The position numbers and the translations under genes were made by a program. 29,221 bases of DNA from a virus: positions 1-29,221 of the IMG/VR virus record IMGVR_UViG_3300017782_000135. The stretch is one strand, 5' to 3'. Each line of letters starts with the position of its first letter. Positions within the stretch are counted from its first letter, which is position 1. The notes under the pieces are model-generated. The model saw only the letters and a program-made list of their open reading frames with translations, was not told the DNA's origin and ran no database searches. Shown here in pieces: positions 20,427-27,351 of the stretch.

Positions 20427-20965
20427 AATATTTAATCTTAACACTACAAGCAATTTTATTCTTTTGGTTTGTATTAGTAGCAACAGTAGCAGCTGATACA
20501 GGAGACGAAGAATTTTATTCATTCCACGGACACTATATCCCCTTACCAGCAGATCAAGATAAAGTCTGCCTGGCCAAAAACATTTATTTTGAAGCAGCAA
20601 ATCAATCCTTTGCAGGAAAACTTGCAGTATCTCATGTAGTTATAAATAGAGTTATGGATACACAATTTCCAGATACTATCTGTGATGTAGTGTATCAAGG
20701 CTACACGAAAATTAATTGGAAGGGCAATGAAGTTCCTATCAGGAATAAATGTCAATTTAGTTGGTACTGTGATGGGTTATCAGATGAACCTGTGGACTCA
20801 AAAACATGGGCTAAATCACTTATTATTGCCGAAATGGTTTTAACAAGTACTTATCCTGACATTACGGAAGGTGCTTTATGGTATCATGCCGATTATATAC
20901 TGCCTTATTGGGCAGATGAACTTGAATATGTTACAACTATAGACGAACATATTTTTTACAAATAG
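20423..20965 (+). CDS. SleB-type cell-wall hydrolase with signal peptide
   Basis: A 180-aa protein. Residues 1-24 look like a signal peptide (KYLILTLQAILFFWFVLVAT then VAA before ADTGD). The mature part matches the SleB/Hydrolase_2 family: CLAKNIYFEAANQSFAGKLA with a candidate catalytic glutamate, then VVINRV, the CQFSWYCDG segment and EGALWYHADY. Family members cleave peptidoglycan and occur widely in marine phages. Export signals a periplasmic action, either in lysis or local wall modification. It overlaps the epimerase stop by four bases, an unusual partner for a lysis-type gene. No holin is evident beside it. Confidence 0.85.
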   Translation: MKYLILTLQAILFFWFVLVATVAADTGDEEFYSFHGHYIPLPADQDKVCLAKNIYFEAANQSFAGKLAVSHVVINRVMDTQFPDTICDVVYQGYTKINWKGNEVPIRNKCQFSWYCDGLSDEPVDSKTWAKSLIIAEMVLTSTYPDITEGALWYHADYILPYWADELEYVTTIDEHIFYK

Positions 20966-20973
20966 GAACTTTT

Positions 20974-21225
20974 ATGAAGATGATTGGAACGAATGTCTTA
21001 ATTGCAGAGACATCAAAAGAAGAAACAACTGCTGGTGGTATTATTTTAACAGGAGAAACAAGTAAGGCTGCTAAGCCTGGTTTAGTTTTAGCAACTGGCC
21101 CAGAAGCTAAGCATATACAGAAAGGCGATAGAGTATTTTTGGATTGGTCCAAGTCTATGCCAGTTGATGTAGATGGCAACCCTGCTGTTATTGTTGATAT
21201 GCTATTTATTAAAGCAGTATTATAG
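20974..21225 (+). CDS. GroES/gp31-like cochaperonin
   Basis: An 83-aa protein with MIGTNVLIAETSKEETTAGG corresponding to the GroES start and mobile loop (TAGGIIL), followed by PGLVLATGP and KGDRVFLDW. T4 gp31 (111 aa) replaces host GroES to let GroEL fold the major capsid protein; this homologue is shorter, nearer the GroES core minus part of the roof loop. A role in capsid folding is inferred. AGGA at 20965-20968 precedes ATG 20974; the in-frame ATG 20980 is a weaker alternative. Confidence 0.85.
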   Translation: MKMIGTNVLIAETSKEETTAGGIILTGETSKAAKPGLVLATGPEAKHIQKGDRVFLDWSKSMPVDVDGNPAVIVDMLFIKAVL

Positions 21226-21234
21226 GAGAAAAAA

Positions 21235-21648
21235 ATGTATACTTATAAAGTAGAGGTTACCAGAGTTGTAGACGGAGACACTATTGATGTTGACGTTGAT
21301 TTAGGCTTTGGTATGATTTATAAAAAACAAAGAGTGAGAATGATGGGTATTGACACACCTGAATCACGAACTAGAGACCTAGAAGAAAAGTTTTATGGTA
21401 AGGCGAGTAAAGCTCACTTAGTAGAAAAACTAGAAGGTCAAGATGTTAAACTGGTATCACATGATAAAGGTAAGTTTGGGAGAATCCTAGGTGAACTTTT
21501 TATTGGAGATAATGCAGTAAGTGTTAATCAGCAAATGATTGACGAGTTCCATGCAGTCCCATACTATGGAGACTCTAAGGATTTAACAGAAGAACATCAC
21601 ATGAATAACCGTAAAAAACTTGCAGAAACCGGTTTACAATACAGTTAG
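21235..21648 (+). CDS. thermonuclease-like (SNase) nuclease
   Basis: A 137-aa SNase-domain protein. VTRVVDGDTIDVDVDLG, RVRMMGIDTPESR and KFGRILGELF carry the calcium-binding aspartates and the Arg/Glu/Arg catalytic set in the usual order (RVRMMGID arginine, PES glutamate, FGR arginine). No signal peptide, so the enzyme should act inside the infected cell, possibly on host nucleic acid. AGGAG (21224-21228) precedes ATG 21235. Its last codons overlap a promoter for the following gene. Confidence 0.9.
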   Translation: MYTYKVEVTRVVDGDTIDVDVDLGFGMIYKKQRVRMMGIDTPESRTRDLEEKFYGKASKAHLVEKLEGQDVKLVSHDKGKFGRILGELFIGDNAVSVNQQMIDEFHAVPYYGDSKDLTEEHHMNNRKKLAETGLQYS

Positions 21649-21661
21649 ATTGTGTTATAAT
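21633..21661 (+). promoter_or_regulatory. sigma70-like promoter overlapping the nuclease 3' end
   Basis: TTTACA (21633-21638), a 17-bp spacer, and TATAAT (21656-21661) with TGTGT before the -10. The -35 lies within the last codons of the nuclease gene, whose stop is at 21646-21648. Confidence 0.82.
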
Positions 21662-21689
21662 ATATTATATTTGAAAATTGGAGTTTATT

Positions 21690-22256
21690 ATGAATGAATT
21701 GATTAAAAGTAAAAGCGAATGGTACCCTATTTCTTGGATACCAAGTACCAACAGTTCCACTTGGAAGGAATTTGTAAAGCAACATGGCGTCGGTGGTAAA
21801 ATCCCAGGATGCTATCAGACTGCTTTAACAAAAGATATTGAAGATATTGGGGACAATATTGTCCACGAAGCTATTGGATATAATGGTAAAGCAAAGGATG
21901 TTATAGGTAGAACTGGTGGTATTCGTGCACCTAAGGGCAGACATGGAGTCAGACGCTATATTGACAGTAATGATTTATGTAGAGAAAAAGATGTTGTTAT
22001 TAGGTATTTAATTACCGAGAATGAGGACACATCTACCGAATTAGAAAACTCATTGCATAAAGAATTTGAAAATCAATTTGGTTTTAGGTTTGCATGGAAA
22101 ACTGCTTCAGGTGGAATTGATGGTAAATATGATAACATCTTAGCCGAAGCAGAATATTTAACCTCAAAACAAGGGCTCGATATTATCAAAGACCTGAAAG
22201 AACTCTTTCTTGCCAAGTCGCTTGAAGAATATCAGGAGAAGCTAGATAATGTCTAA
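21690..22256 (+). CDS. GIY-YIG-like protein (tentative)
   Basis: A 188-aa protein starting at ATG 21690; the upstream in-frame TTG at 21678 overlaps the TTGGAG ribosome site. IPGCYQTAL could correspond to the GIY strand, DVIGRTGGIR to the YIG strand with the following arginine, and ELENSLHKEF to the conserved glutamate helix, suggesting a GIY-YIG-type nuclease fold. The match is loose and no DNA-binding module is obvious. It overlaps the next gene by eight bases. Treat as a hypothetical protein with a possible nuclease fold. Confidence 0.4.
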   Translation: MNELIKSKSEWYPISWIPSTNSSTWKEFVKQHGVGGKIPGCYQTALTKDIEDIGDNIVHEAIGYNGKAKDVIGRTGGIRAPKGRHGVRRYIDSNDLCREKDVVIRYLITENEDTSTELENSLHKEFENQFGFRFAWKTASGGIDGKYDNILAEAEYLTSKQGLDIIKDLKELFLAKSLEEYQEKLDNV

Positions 22257-22677
22257 TAGAGTGGGTATTACCTGTAGCACATTTGATTTACTTCATTCTG
22301 GTCATGTTGCTATGTTAAGAGAAGCAAAGACTCAGTGTGATTATCTTATTTGTGCTTTACAAAATGATCCATCAGTTGATAGACCTGAAAAGAACCAACC
22401 CGTACAAAACATTGTTGAAAGACAGGCACAACTAGCTGCTATTAGCTATGTTGATGAAATTTTAGTATATAATACAGAGAAGGAACTTCTTGATATTCTT
22501 GGAATGTATCAAATAGATGTTAAGATTATGGGACAAGAATATCGTGATCTAGAATTTACAGGCAAAGATTTATGCCGACAAAGAGACATTGAGTTCTATT
22601 TCAATAAAAGAGACCATAGGTTTTCTACAAGTGATCTAAGAAAACGAGTAGTTATTTCTGAAAATGAAAGAAAATAA
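22249..22677 (+). CDS. cytidylyltransferase-like nucleotidyltransferase
   Basis: A 142-aa protein of the HxGH nucleotidyltransferase superfamily. TFDLLHSGHVAML carries HSGH (His16, His19), followed by ALQNDPSVDR, an E-RQAQLAAISYVDEILVY segment, and the C-terminal RFSTSDLRKR equivalent of the RTxGISTT-type motif. The size and motifs match glycerol-3-phosphate cytidylyltransferase (TagD-like) or the adenylyltransferase domain of RfaE. It may prepare a CDP- or ADP-linked precursor; the substrate is unknown. Overlaps the GIY-YIG-like gene. Confidence 0.85.
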   Translation: MSNRVGITCSTFDLLHSGHVAMLREAKTQCDYLICALQNDPSVDRPEKNQPVQNIVERQAQLAAISYVDEILVYNTEKELLDILGMYQIDVKIMGQEYRDLEFTGKDLCRQRDIEFYFNKRDHRFSTSDLRKRVVISENERK

Positions 22678-22680
22678 TGG

Positions 22681-22709
22681 TTTACATTTCACACGGAATG
22701 TGATATAAT
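22681..22709 (+). promoter_or_regulatory. sigma70-like promoter of the bS21-uvsX operon
   Basis: TTTACA (22681-22686), a 17-bp spacer, and TATAAT (22704-22709) with extended TGTGA. TAGGAG (22722-22727) and ATG 22732 follow closely. Confidence 0.9.
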
Positions 22710-22731
22710 ATACTAATAATTAGGAGAAAGT

Positions 22732-23001
22732 ATGCCAAGTATAGATTTAAGGCCAAGGCCAAATAGAAATAAAAAGGACAAGAGACCGCCTAGGGAAATG
22801 CCTTTTGATATAGCTCTAAGAAAATTTAGGAAAGCTGTAGAAAGAGCTGGAACTCTACAGAAAGTAAGGGAGAAGGAATTTTATGAAAAGCCTACTGCCA
22901 AAAGAAAACGTAAAAAAGCAGAGGCCATTTCCAGATGGAGAAAGCAAGAAAGACAAATGCAAATGAATGGTGGTGGTAAATCACCGAGGAGAAGAAAATA
23001 A
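22732..23001 (+). CDS. rpsU: phage ribosomal protein bS21
   Basis: An 89-aa very basic protein. Residues 24-66 carry the bS21 signature: [20 protein letters not shown], then [20 protein letters not shown], matching bacterial bS21 (PFDVALRRFKR, CEKAG, EVRRREFYEKPT-ERKR). It is longer than the 71-aa E. coli protein because of a Pro/Arg/Lys N-terminal extension and a C-terminal [10 protein letters not shown] tail. bS21 sits on the 30S platform near the anti-Shine-Dalgarno region and exchanges readily between ribosomes. Viral bS21 genes are known, especially in marine phages. It leads an operon with uvsX (TAATG overlap) under its own strong promoter. Confidence 0.95.
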   Translation: MPSIDLRPRPNRNKKDKRPPREMPFDIALRKFRKAVERAGTLQKVREKEFYEKPTAKRKRKKAEAISRWRKQERQMQMNGGGKSPRRRK

Positions 23002-24056
23002 TGTCAGTAATGGATAAATTAAAGAAGAATAGTAAAATTAAAGGAACAGATGTTCTAGAAGATTCTATTTACTTCACAGAAAAAGATATGTGTAAGACAG
23101 ATGTTCCTATGATTAATATTGCCTTATCAGGTGATGTTAATGGTGGTTTAACTGCTGGACTTACAGTTTTGGCTGGGCCTAGTAAACACTTTAAAACAAG
23201 TTTTGCTTTACTTATGGCTGGTGCCTATATGAAAGAACATAAAGACGCTGTTATGCTTTTCTATGATTCTGAGTTTGGTTCACCCCAATCATATTTTGAA
23301 TCATTTGGCATTGATACATCTAGAGTATTACACACTCCTATTACTGATGTAGAACAACTAAAATTTGATCTAGTTGGTCAGTTGGATAACATCGAACGCA
23401 AAGATAAAGTTATTGTAGTCATTGACTCTATTGGTAACCTTGCATCTAAGAAAGAACTAGAAGATGCTTTAAATGAGAAATCAGTTGCCGATATGAGTAG
23501 AGCTAAAGCATTAAAGGGACTATTCCGAATGGTCACTCCTTATTTAACTATGAAGAATATCCCTTTACTTGCTGTTAACCATACGTACCAAGAAATGGGT
23601 CTATTTCCTAAAGCAATCGTATCAGGTGGCACAGGCATTTATTATTCTGCCGATAATATCTGGATTCTAGGCCGTAGACAGAATAAGAAAGGCACAGAAG
23701 TTAAAGGATATGACTTTGTTATTAATGTAGAAAAATCTAGGTTTGTAAAAGAAAAATCTAAGATTCCAGTAACAGTCAGCTGGGAAGGTGGTATTGAGAA
23801 ATACTCAGGCCTTCTTGAAGTTGCTCTTGCAGGTGGTTATGTTACCAAACCTTCAATGGGTTGGTATTCAAAAGTTGACCAAACTACAGGTGAGCAGATG
23901 GAAGGTAAGGTAAGAGAAAAGGAAACACTTACTGCTGAATTTTGGGAACCAATCTTTGCAGATACTAACTTTGCAGAATTCCTAAAAGCTCACTATTCTA
24001 TCGGCCATAAACCAATGTTAGAAATTGATTTAGAAAGCACTTTACAAGAGGGATAA
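23001..24056 (+). CDS. uvsX: UvsX-like recombinase
   Basis: A 351-aa RecA-family recombinase (T4 UvsX is 391 aa). Walker A is GPSKHFKT (residues 59-66), nearly identical to the T4 form GPSKHFKS; Walker B is KVIVVIDSIGNLASKKELED; further conserved segments are DMSRAKALKGLFR and PLLAVNHTY. It forms the presynaptic filament for strand exchange and recombination-dependent replication. ATG 23001 overlaps the bS21 stop, so the two are translationally coupled. T4 uvsX is linked to gene 41, as here. Confidence 0.95.
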   Translation: MSVMDKLKKNSKIKGTDVLEDSIYFTEKDMCKTDVPMINIALSGDVNGGLTAGLTVLAGPSKHFKTSFALLMAGAYMKEHKDAVMLFYDSEFGSPQSYFESFGIDTSRVLHTPITDVEQLKFDLVGQLDNIERKDKVIVVIDSIGNLASKKELEDALNEKSVADMSRAKALKGLFRMVTPYLTMKNIPLLAVNHTYQEMGLFPKAIVSGGTGIYYSADNIWILGRRQNKKGTEVKGYDFVINVEKSRFVKEKSKIPVTVSWEGGIEKYSGLLEVALAGGYVTKPSMGWYSKVDQTTGEQMEGKVREKETLTAEFWEPIFADTNFAEFLKAHYSIGHKPMLEIDLESTLQEG

Positions 24057-24057
24057 A

Positions 24058-24414
24058 ATGGGTTATAATATAACGGACAAAGACTTTAAACTTGTAGAAA
24101 ACGACGGCGATAGTGACTTTGCAGAATTTTATGGTGTTAAACTTACAAGTGGTAAATACAGAAACATCATTGTTATTTATGGCAAGGTATCTGTACAAGA
24201 ACTAGACACGGATGAAGCTAAATTATCGTTTACATATGCTATTCAGGATCCAGCAGATTTTGACTTAGAGTTTTTACAAAGTGATGAAGATTTTAATAAT
24301 TATTTAGGCGCAGTTTTGGAATATTTTATTCAAGACAGCTTAGAAAATAAAGAGGCAACAATTGGAAATATCAAATCAACTACCGACGCACATACTGAAT
24401 CATCTCCTCAATAA
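24058..24414 (+). CDS. hypothetical protein between uvsX and 41
   Basis: A 118-aa acidic protein beginning one base after the uvsX stop. It shows alternating strands (FAEFYGVKLTSGKYRNIIVI, KVSVQELDTDEAKLSFTYAI) and an aromatic acidic helix (DFDLEFLQSDEDFNNYLGAV), but no family I can name. In T4 the gene at this place is 40; there is no sequence evidence of homology. Its last 53 bases overlap the helicase gene in another frame. Probably real because of the tight packing. Confidence 0.7.
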   Translation: MGYNITDKDFKLVENDGDSDFAEFYGVKLTSGKYRNIIVIYGKVSVQELDTDEAKLSFTYAIQDPADFDLEFLQSDEDFNNYLGAVLEYFIQDSLENKEATIGNIKSTTDAHTESSPQ

Positions 24415-25753
24415 CGAGGAGTATTGCCGTAGGGTAATACCTTACATCAAAAAAGAGTATTTCGAAGGTTCACATAAAACTGTATTTGATATGATAGTAC
24501 AGTTTGTTCAACAGACTAACAAGTTGCCCACATCTAAAATATTGCAACTTGAACTAAGAAAGCTGAGTGCGCCAGAGGAACTTCTGAATAGTGCAAATCA
24601 GCTGATTGGTGAAATATCTGTAAAGTCAGACGTTGATACTGAATATCTTGTTAAGGAATCTGAGAAGTGGTGTCGTGATAGAGCAGTATATAATGCTATC
24701 ATGGATTCTATTCAAATCATTGATGGCCAAGACAGCTCAAAAACAGATGGTGCTATCCCAGAAATTCTATCAGATGCTCTGGGTGTATCATTTGACCAAG
24801 CTATCGGACATGATTATATTGATAATTCCGAAGAGCGTTTTGAATTTTATAACACTAAAGAACACAGAACACCATTTGATTTAGATTACTTTAATAAAAT
24901 TACAAAGGGTGGTTTGCCTAATAAAACACTAAACATTGCTCTTGCAGGAACTGGTGTAGGTAAATCATTATTTATGTGTCATTGTGCTGCTTCTATTCTG
25001 CAACAAGGTAAAAATGTTTTATATATTACTATGGAAATGGCAGAAGAAAGAATTGCTGAACGTATTGATGCTAACTTAATGGACTTGCCTATCGAGCAAC
25101 TTGAAAGATTACCAGAGAATGTTTTCAATGACAAGATTGCTAATATTGCAAAAGCGTCTATCGGTAAACTTATTATTAAGGAATATCCTACTGGTGCAGC
25201 GCATACAGGACACTTTAGAGCTCTTCTAAATGAGCTGAAAATGAAGAAAAACTTTAAACCTGACATAATTTACATAGATTACCTTAATATTTGTGCCTCT
25301 TCGCGTATGAAAGGTATGGGTGGAAGTATAAATAGTTACACCTACATTAAAGCCATTGCTGAAGAACTTCGTGGCCTTGCTGTAGAGTTTAATGTACCGA
25401 TTGTGTCGGCAACACAGACCACTAGGTCTGGTTTCAGTAATACTGATGTCGGCCTTGAGGATACGTCGGAATCATTTGGTTTGCCTGCCACGGCTGATTT
25501 AATGTTTGCTCTTATTTCAACAGAGGAACTAGAAGAATTAGGCCAGATAATGGTAAAACAATTGAAAAATAGGTATAATGATCCTACCAAATATAAGAGA
25601 TTTGTAGTTGGTATTGATCGTTCCCGCATGAAATTATATGATGTAGAAGAATCGGCGCAACAGGATTTGGTATCAGATTCTGTTCCCGATAAACCAATAG
25701 CAACGTGGGGAGACCGAGAAAACAAAGACACGTTTGCTGAATTCAAAATATAG
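24362..25753 (+). CDS. 41: gp41-like replicative DNA helicase
   Basis: A 463-aa DnaB-family helicase (T4 gp41 is 475 aa). An N-terminal helical domain precedes the RecA-like core with Walker A AGTGVGKS (Lys201), the NVLYITMEMAEERIAERIDA segment, Walker B DIIYIDYLNI, and the VSATQTTRSG sensor region. It unwinds DNA ahead of gp43 with the primase. The start is TTG 24362: AGAGG at 24351-24355 has six-base spacing, and the protein MEISNQLPTHILNHLL aligns with the family N-terminus. It overlaps the previous gene by 53 bases, so a rare start codon and coupling may tune its level. Confidence 0.95.
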   Translation: MEISNQLPTHILNHLLNNEEYCRRVIPYIKKEYFEGSHKTVFDMIVQFVQQTNKLPTSKILQLELRKLSAPEELLNSANQLIGEISVKSDVDTEYLVKESEKWCRDRAVYNAIMDSIQIIDGQDSSKTDGAIPEILSDALGVSFDQAIGHDYIDNSEERFEFYNTKEHRTPFDLDYFNKITKGGLPNKTLNIALAGTGVGKSLFMCHCAASILQQGKNVLYITMEMAEERIAERIDANLMDLPIEQLERLPENVFNDKIANIAKASIGKLIIKEYPTGAAHTGHFRALLNELKMKKNFKPDIIYIDYLNICASSRMKGMGGSINSYTYIKAIAEELRGLAVEFNVPIVSATQTTRSGFSNTDVGLEDTSESFGLPATADLMFALISTEELEELGQIMVKQLKNRYNDPTKYKRFVVGIDRSRMKLYDVEESAQQDLVSDSVPDKPIATWGDRENKDTFAEFKI

Positions 25754-25762
25754 GAGAAAAAT

Positions 25763-25942
25763 ATGGATATGTTATTAAAAGCAAAAGACTGGGTATCAGA
25801 AAGAGTGTTTGAAAGAACATCACTAGATGGTATCAGTTTAATTGTAGTTTGTGGTTCAGTCATTTTATTTGGCGGCATTGCAAAACTACTTGCCTGGGCC
25901 GGATTACTCTGGGGCATTTATACACTAGTGAAAAAGGGCTAA
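25763..25942 (+). CDS. small membrane protein after gp41
   Basis: A 59-aa ORF from ATG 25763 with AGGAG at 25752-25756. An amphipathic N-terminus (MDMLLKAKDWVSERVFERTS) precedes hydrophobic residues of about 24-55 (ISLIVVCGSVILFGG then IAKLLAWAGLLWGIYTLV), long enough for one or two membrane segments. Similar peptides follow gp41 in marine T4-like phages (recollection). Likely translated with gp41. Function unknown. Confidence 0.75.
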   Translation: MDMLLKAKDWVSERVFERTSLDGISLIVVCGSVILFGGIAKLLAWAGLLWGIYTLVKKG

Positions 25943-25951
25943 TAATAATCA

Positions 25952-26611
25952 ATGTTTAATGTGAAACTTATATCATATAGTCAACCGCCGGAGGGGTCAG
26001 AGTTAAACAATGACCTTCTCCAGTTGGTTGCATACTGTGCTAGAGTATCAAACCCTAGCAACCAAAACAACGAAGCCACATCAGAAAAGCTCGTAAAATA
26101 TCTAATCAAACACAAACATTGGAGTCCATTAGAAATGGTATCTCTATGCCTTGAAATTGATACTACAAGAGATATTGCACGACAAATTCTAAGGCATCGT
26201 TCATTTACTTTTCAAGAGTTTTCTCAAAGATATGCTGATCCAACTGAGGATTTGTCATTCGTAACTAGAGAAGCTCGATTACAAGATACTAAGAATAGGC
26301 AAAATTCTGTTGATATTCCCCATGAAGATTCTATTCATTATATTTGGGAGTCATATCAAGAAGTTATTATTGAAAGATGTAGGCATGCATATCAATGGGC
26401 TTTAGATGCTGGTATAGCAAAGGAACAGGCCAGGGCAGTCTTACCCGAGGGTTTAACTAAGTCTCGTATGTATGTTAATGGTACACTCAGATCATGGATT
26501 CATTATATGGATCTAAGAAGCGGTAACGGTACACAGAAAGAGCATGCCGAAATCGCCAAAGCTTGTGCAGAAGTGATCTATAAGTTGTTTCCTGTTGATG
26601 ATGTTATATAA
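25952..26611 (+). CDS. thyX: flavin-dependent thymidylate synthase ThyX
   Basis: A 219-aa protein with the ThyX signature RHRSFTFQEFSQRY (Arg81-His82-Arg83 then seven residues to Ser91), HWSPLEM upstream, and LPEGLTKSRMYVNGTLRSWI near the C-terminus that binds FAD and dUMP. ThyX methylates dUMP to dTMP using FAD, NADPH and methylenetetrahydrofolate, so it completes the route from the dCMP deaminase at 7669. ATG 25952 lacks a strong ribosome site; a purine-rich AAAAAGGG lies 13 bases upstream. Phages with ThyX are common in marine hosts that themselves use ThyX. Confidence 0.95.
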   Translation: MFNVKLISYSQPPEGSELNNDLLQLVAYCARVSNPSNQNNEATSEKLVKYLIKHKHWSPLEMVSLCLEIDTTRDIARQILRHRSFTFQEFSQRYADPTEDLSFVTREARLQDTKNRQNSVDIPHEDSIHYIWESYQEVIIERCRHAYQWALDAGIAKEQARAVLPEGLTKSRMYVNGTLRSWIHYMDLRSGNGTQKEHAEIAKACAEVIYKLFPVDDVI

Positions 26612-26628
26612 AAGCGTACCTTTATAAC

Positions 26629-26696
26629 AAAATAATATAAAAAAGTGCAATTATTTTCACTAAGCGTGTTTACTTTTGCTCTATATGTGTTATAAT
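26629..26696 (+). repeat. promoter-upstream repeat, copy C
   Basis: Third copy of the element. The 18-base core (26640-26657), the AGTG/CACT inverted pair, CACTAAGCGTG and the -35 follow in the same order as in copies A and B. The region between -35 and -10 has diverged. It lies more than 22 kb from copies A and B. Confidence 0.8.
26669..26696 (+). promoter_or_regulatory. sigma70-like promoter after thyX
   Basis: TTTACT (26669-26674), a 16-bp spacer, and TATAAT (26691-26696) with TGTGT before it. It precedes the run of small genes and ligase from 26728 onward. Confidence 0.82.
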
Positions 26697-26727
26697 ATAC
26701 CTATATTAAATGATAAGGAACCACATT

Positions 26728-27057
26728 ATGAAAGACTTAATTACAGAAATCCAAGATTTACTTATGATTATGCAAAATCAACTTCACAGTAAATTTGAAC
26801 ATACCATTGAAACTACTAAATACCACATGGAAGAAGGTAGAAATTATATCAAGTTGGTAAGATCTGATGAAGGTCGTGAATCAGTTTGTGGTTTCATTGT
26901 CAAAAATCCCCCAAAATACATTGATAACAAAACAAATAAACCATTTGAAATTGGTGATATGTTGATGGCAGCTGGATGGAACAAACCTGCCACTAACTTT
27001 GCAAGGGGTAACATCTTTGACTATAATGAATCATCAATCAGATGGACAGGAATTTAA
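26728..27057 (+). CDS. hypothetical protein with a GNIF-type C-terminus
   Basis: A 109-aa protein starting at ATG 26728, chosen because AAGGA (26715-26719) is eight bases upstream; ATG 26710 in the same frame precedes that site. The N-terminal half is helical; the C-terminal half, VCGFIVKN, FEIGDMLMAAGWNKPATNFA and RGNIFDYNE then IRWTGI, resembles a recurrent phage domain ending in GD-LKAA-WKAPA-NFARGN (recollection). No function is known. It follows the repeat-C promoter. Confidence 0.7.
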   Translation: MKDLITEIQDLLMIMQNQLHSKFEHTIETTKYHMEEGRNYIKLVRSDEGRESVCGFIVKNPPKYIDNKTNKPFEIGDMLMAAGWNKPATNFARGNIFDYNESSIRWTGI

Positions 27058-27067
27058 GGAGAATATT

Positions 27068-27268
27068 ATGAATAAATTAAAAGGTCTTTTATACGGAACA
27101 ATTGCTGGTATTGCATTTGGTTTAACACTAAATTATATTGGTAATATTCCTGAAGTTCAAACAAGCTATTCTACTGGAGACTGCGTCAAGGTAGTCAACT
27201 ATAAGGAAGGCGATATTTACTCTTGTGAGAATATGCCTACAAAATACAATCACGTCTGGGTTCAGTAG
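27068..27268 (+). CDS. small membrane-anchored protein
   Basis: A 66-aa ORF from ATG 27068 with AAGGAGA at 27056-27062. A hydrophobic N-terminal segment (about residues 6-25, GLLYGTIAGIAFGLTLNYIG) could be a signal anchor. A polar remainder with two cysteines (DCVKVV and YSCENM) follows and would face the periplasm if the anchor is inserted in the usual sense. An in-frame upstream start inside the previous gene is possible but lacks a ribosome site. Function unknown. Confidence 0.7.
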   Translation: MNKLKGLLYGTIAGIAFGLTLNYIGNIPEVQTSYSTGDCVKVVNYKEGDIYSCENMPTKYNHVWVQ

Positions 27269-27329
27269 TGGTTGTGCGTCACCTGCAGACGGAATTAAAA
27301 GTGCGTGGGGGTTATGACCGAATATACAC

Positions 27330-27351
27330 AGGGGAAATGAAAAAGTCCCCT
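27330..27351 (+). other. hairpin in non-coding gap, related to the 6114-6182 element
   Basis: AGGGGA (27330-27335) and TCCCCT (27346-27351) form a 6-bp stem with a 10-nt A-rich loop, followed by ACTAATTTT. An upstream GGGGG (27307-27311) could instead pair with the same CCCC, and AGT with ACT outside it, mimicking the layout at 6114-6182. It could act as a weak terminator or leader structure before the gene at 27374. Confidence 0.45.

Noticed and set aside
25342-25917. A 191-codon open frame on the minus strand
   Set aside because: It is wholly antisense to the gp41 end and the small membrane gene, has Ser/Pro-rich low-complexity composition typical of reverse-frame shadows, and lacks a promoter or ribosome site.
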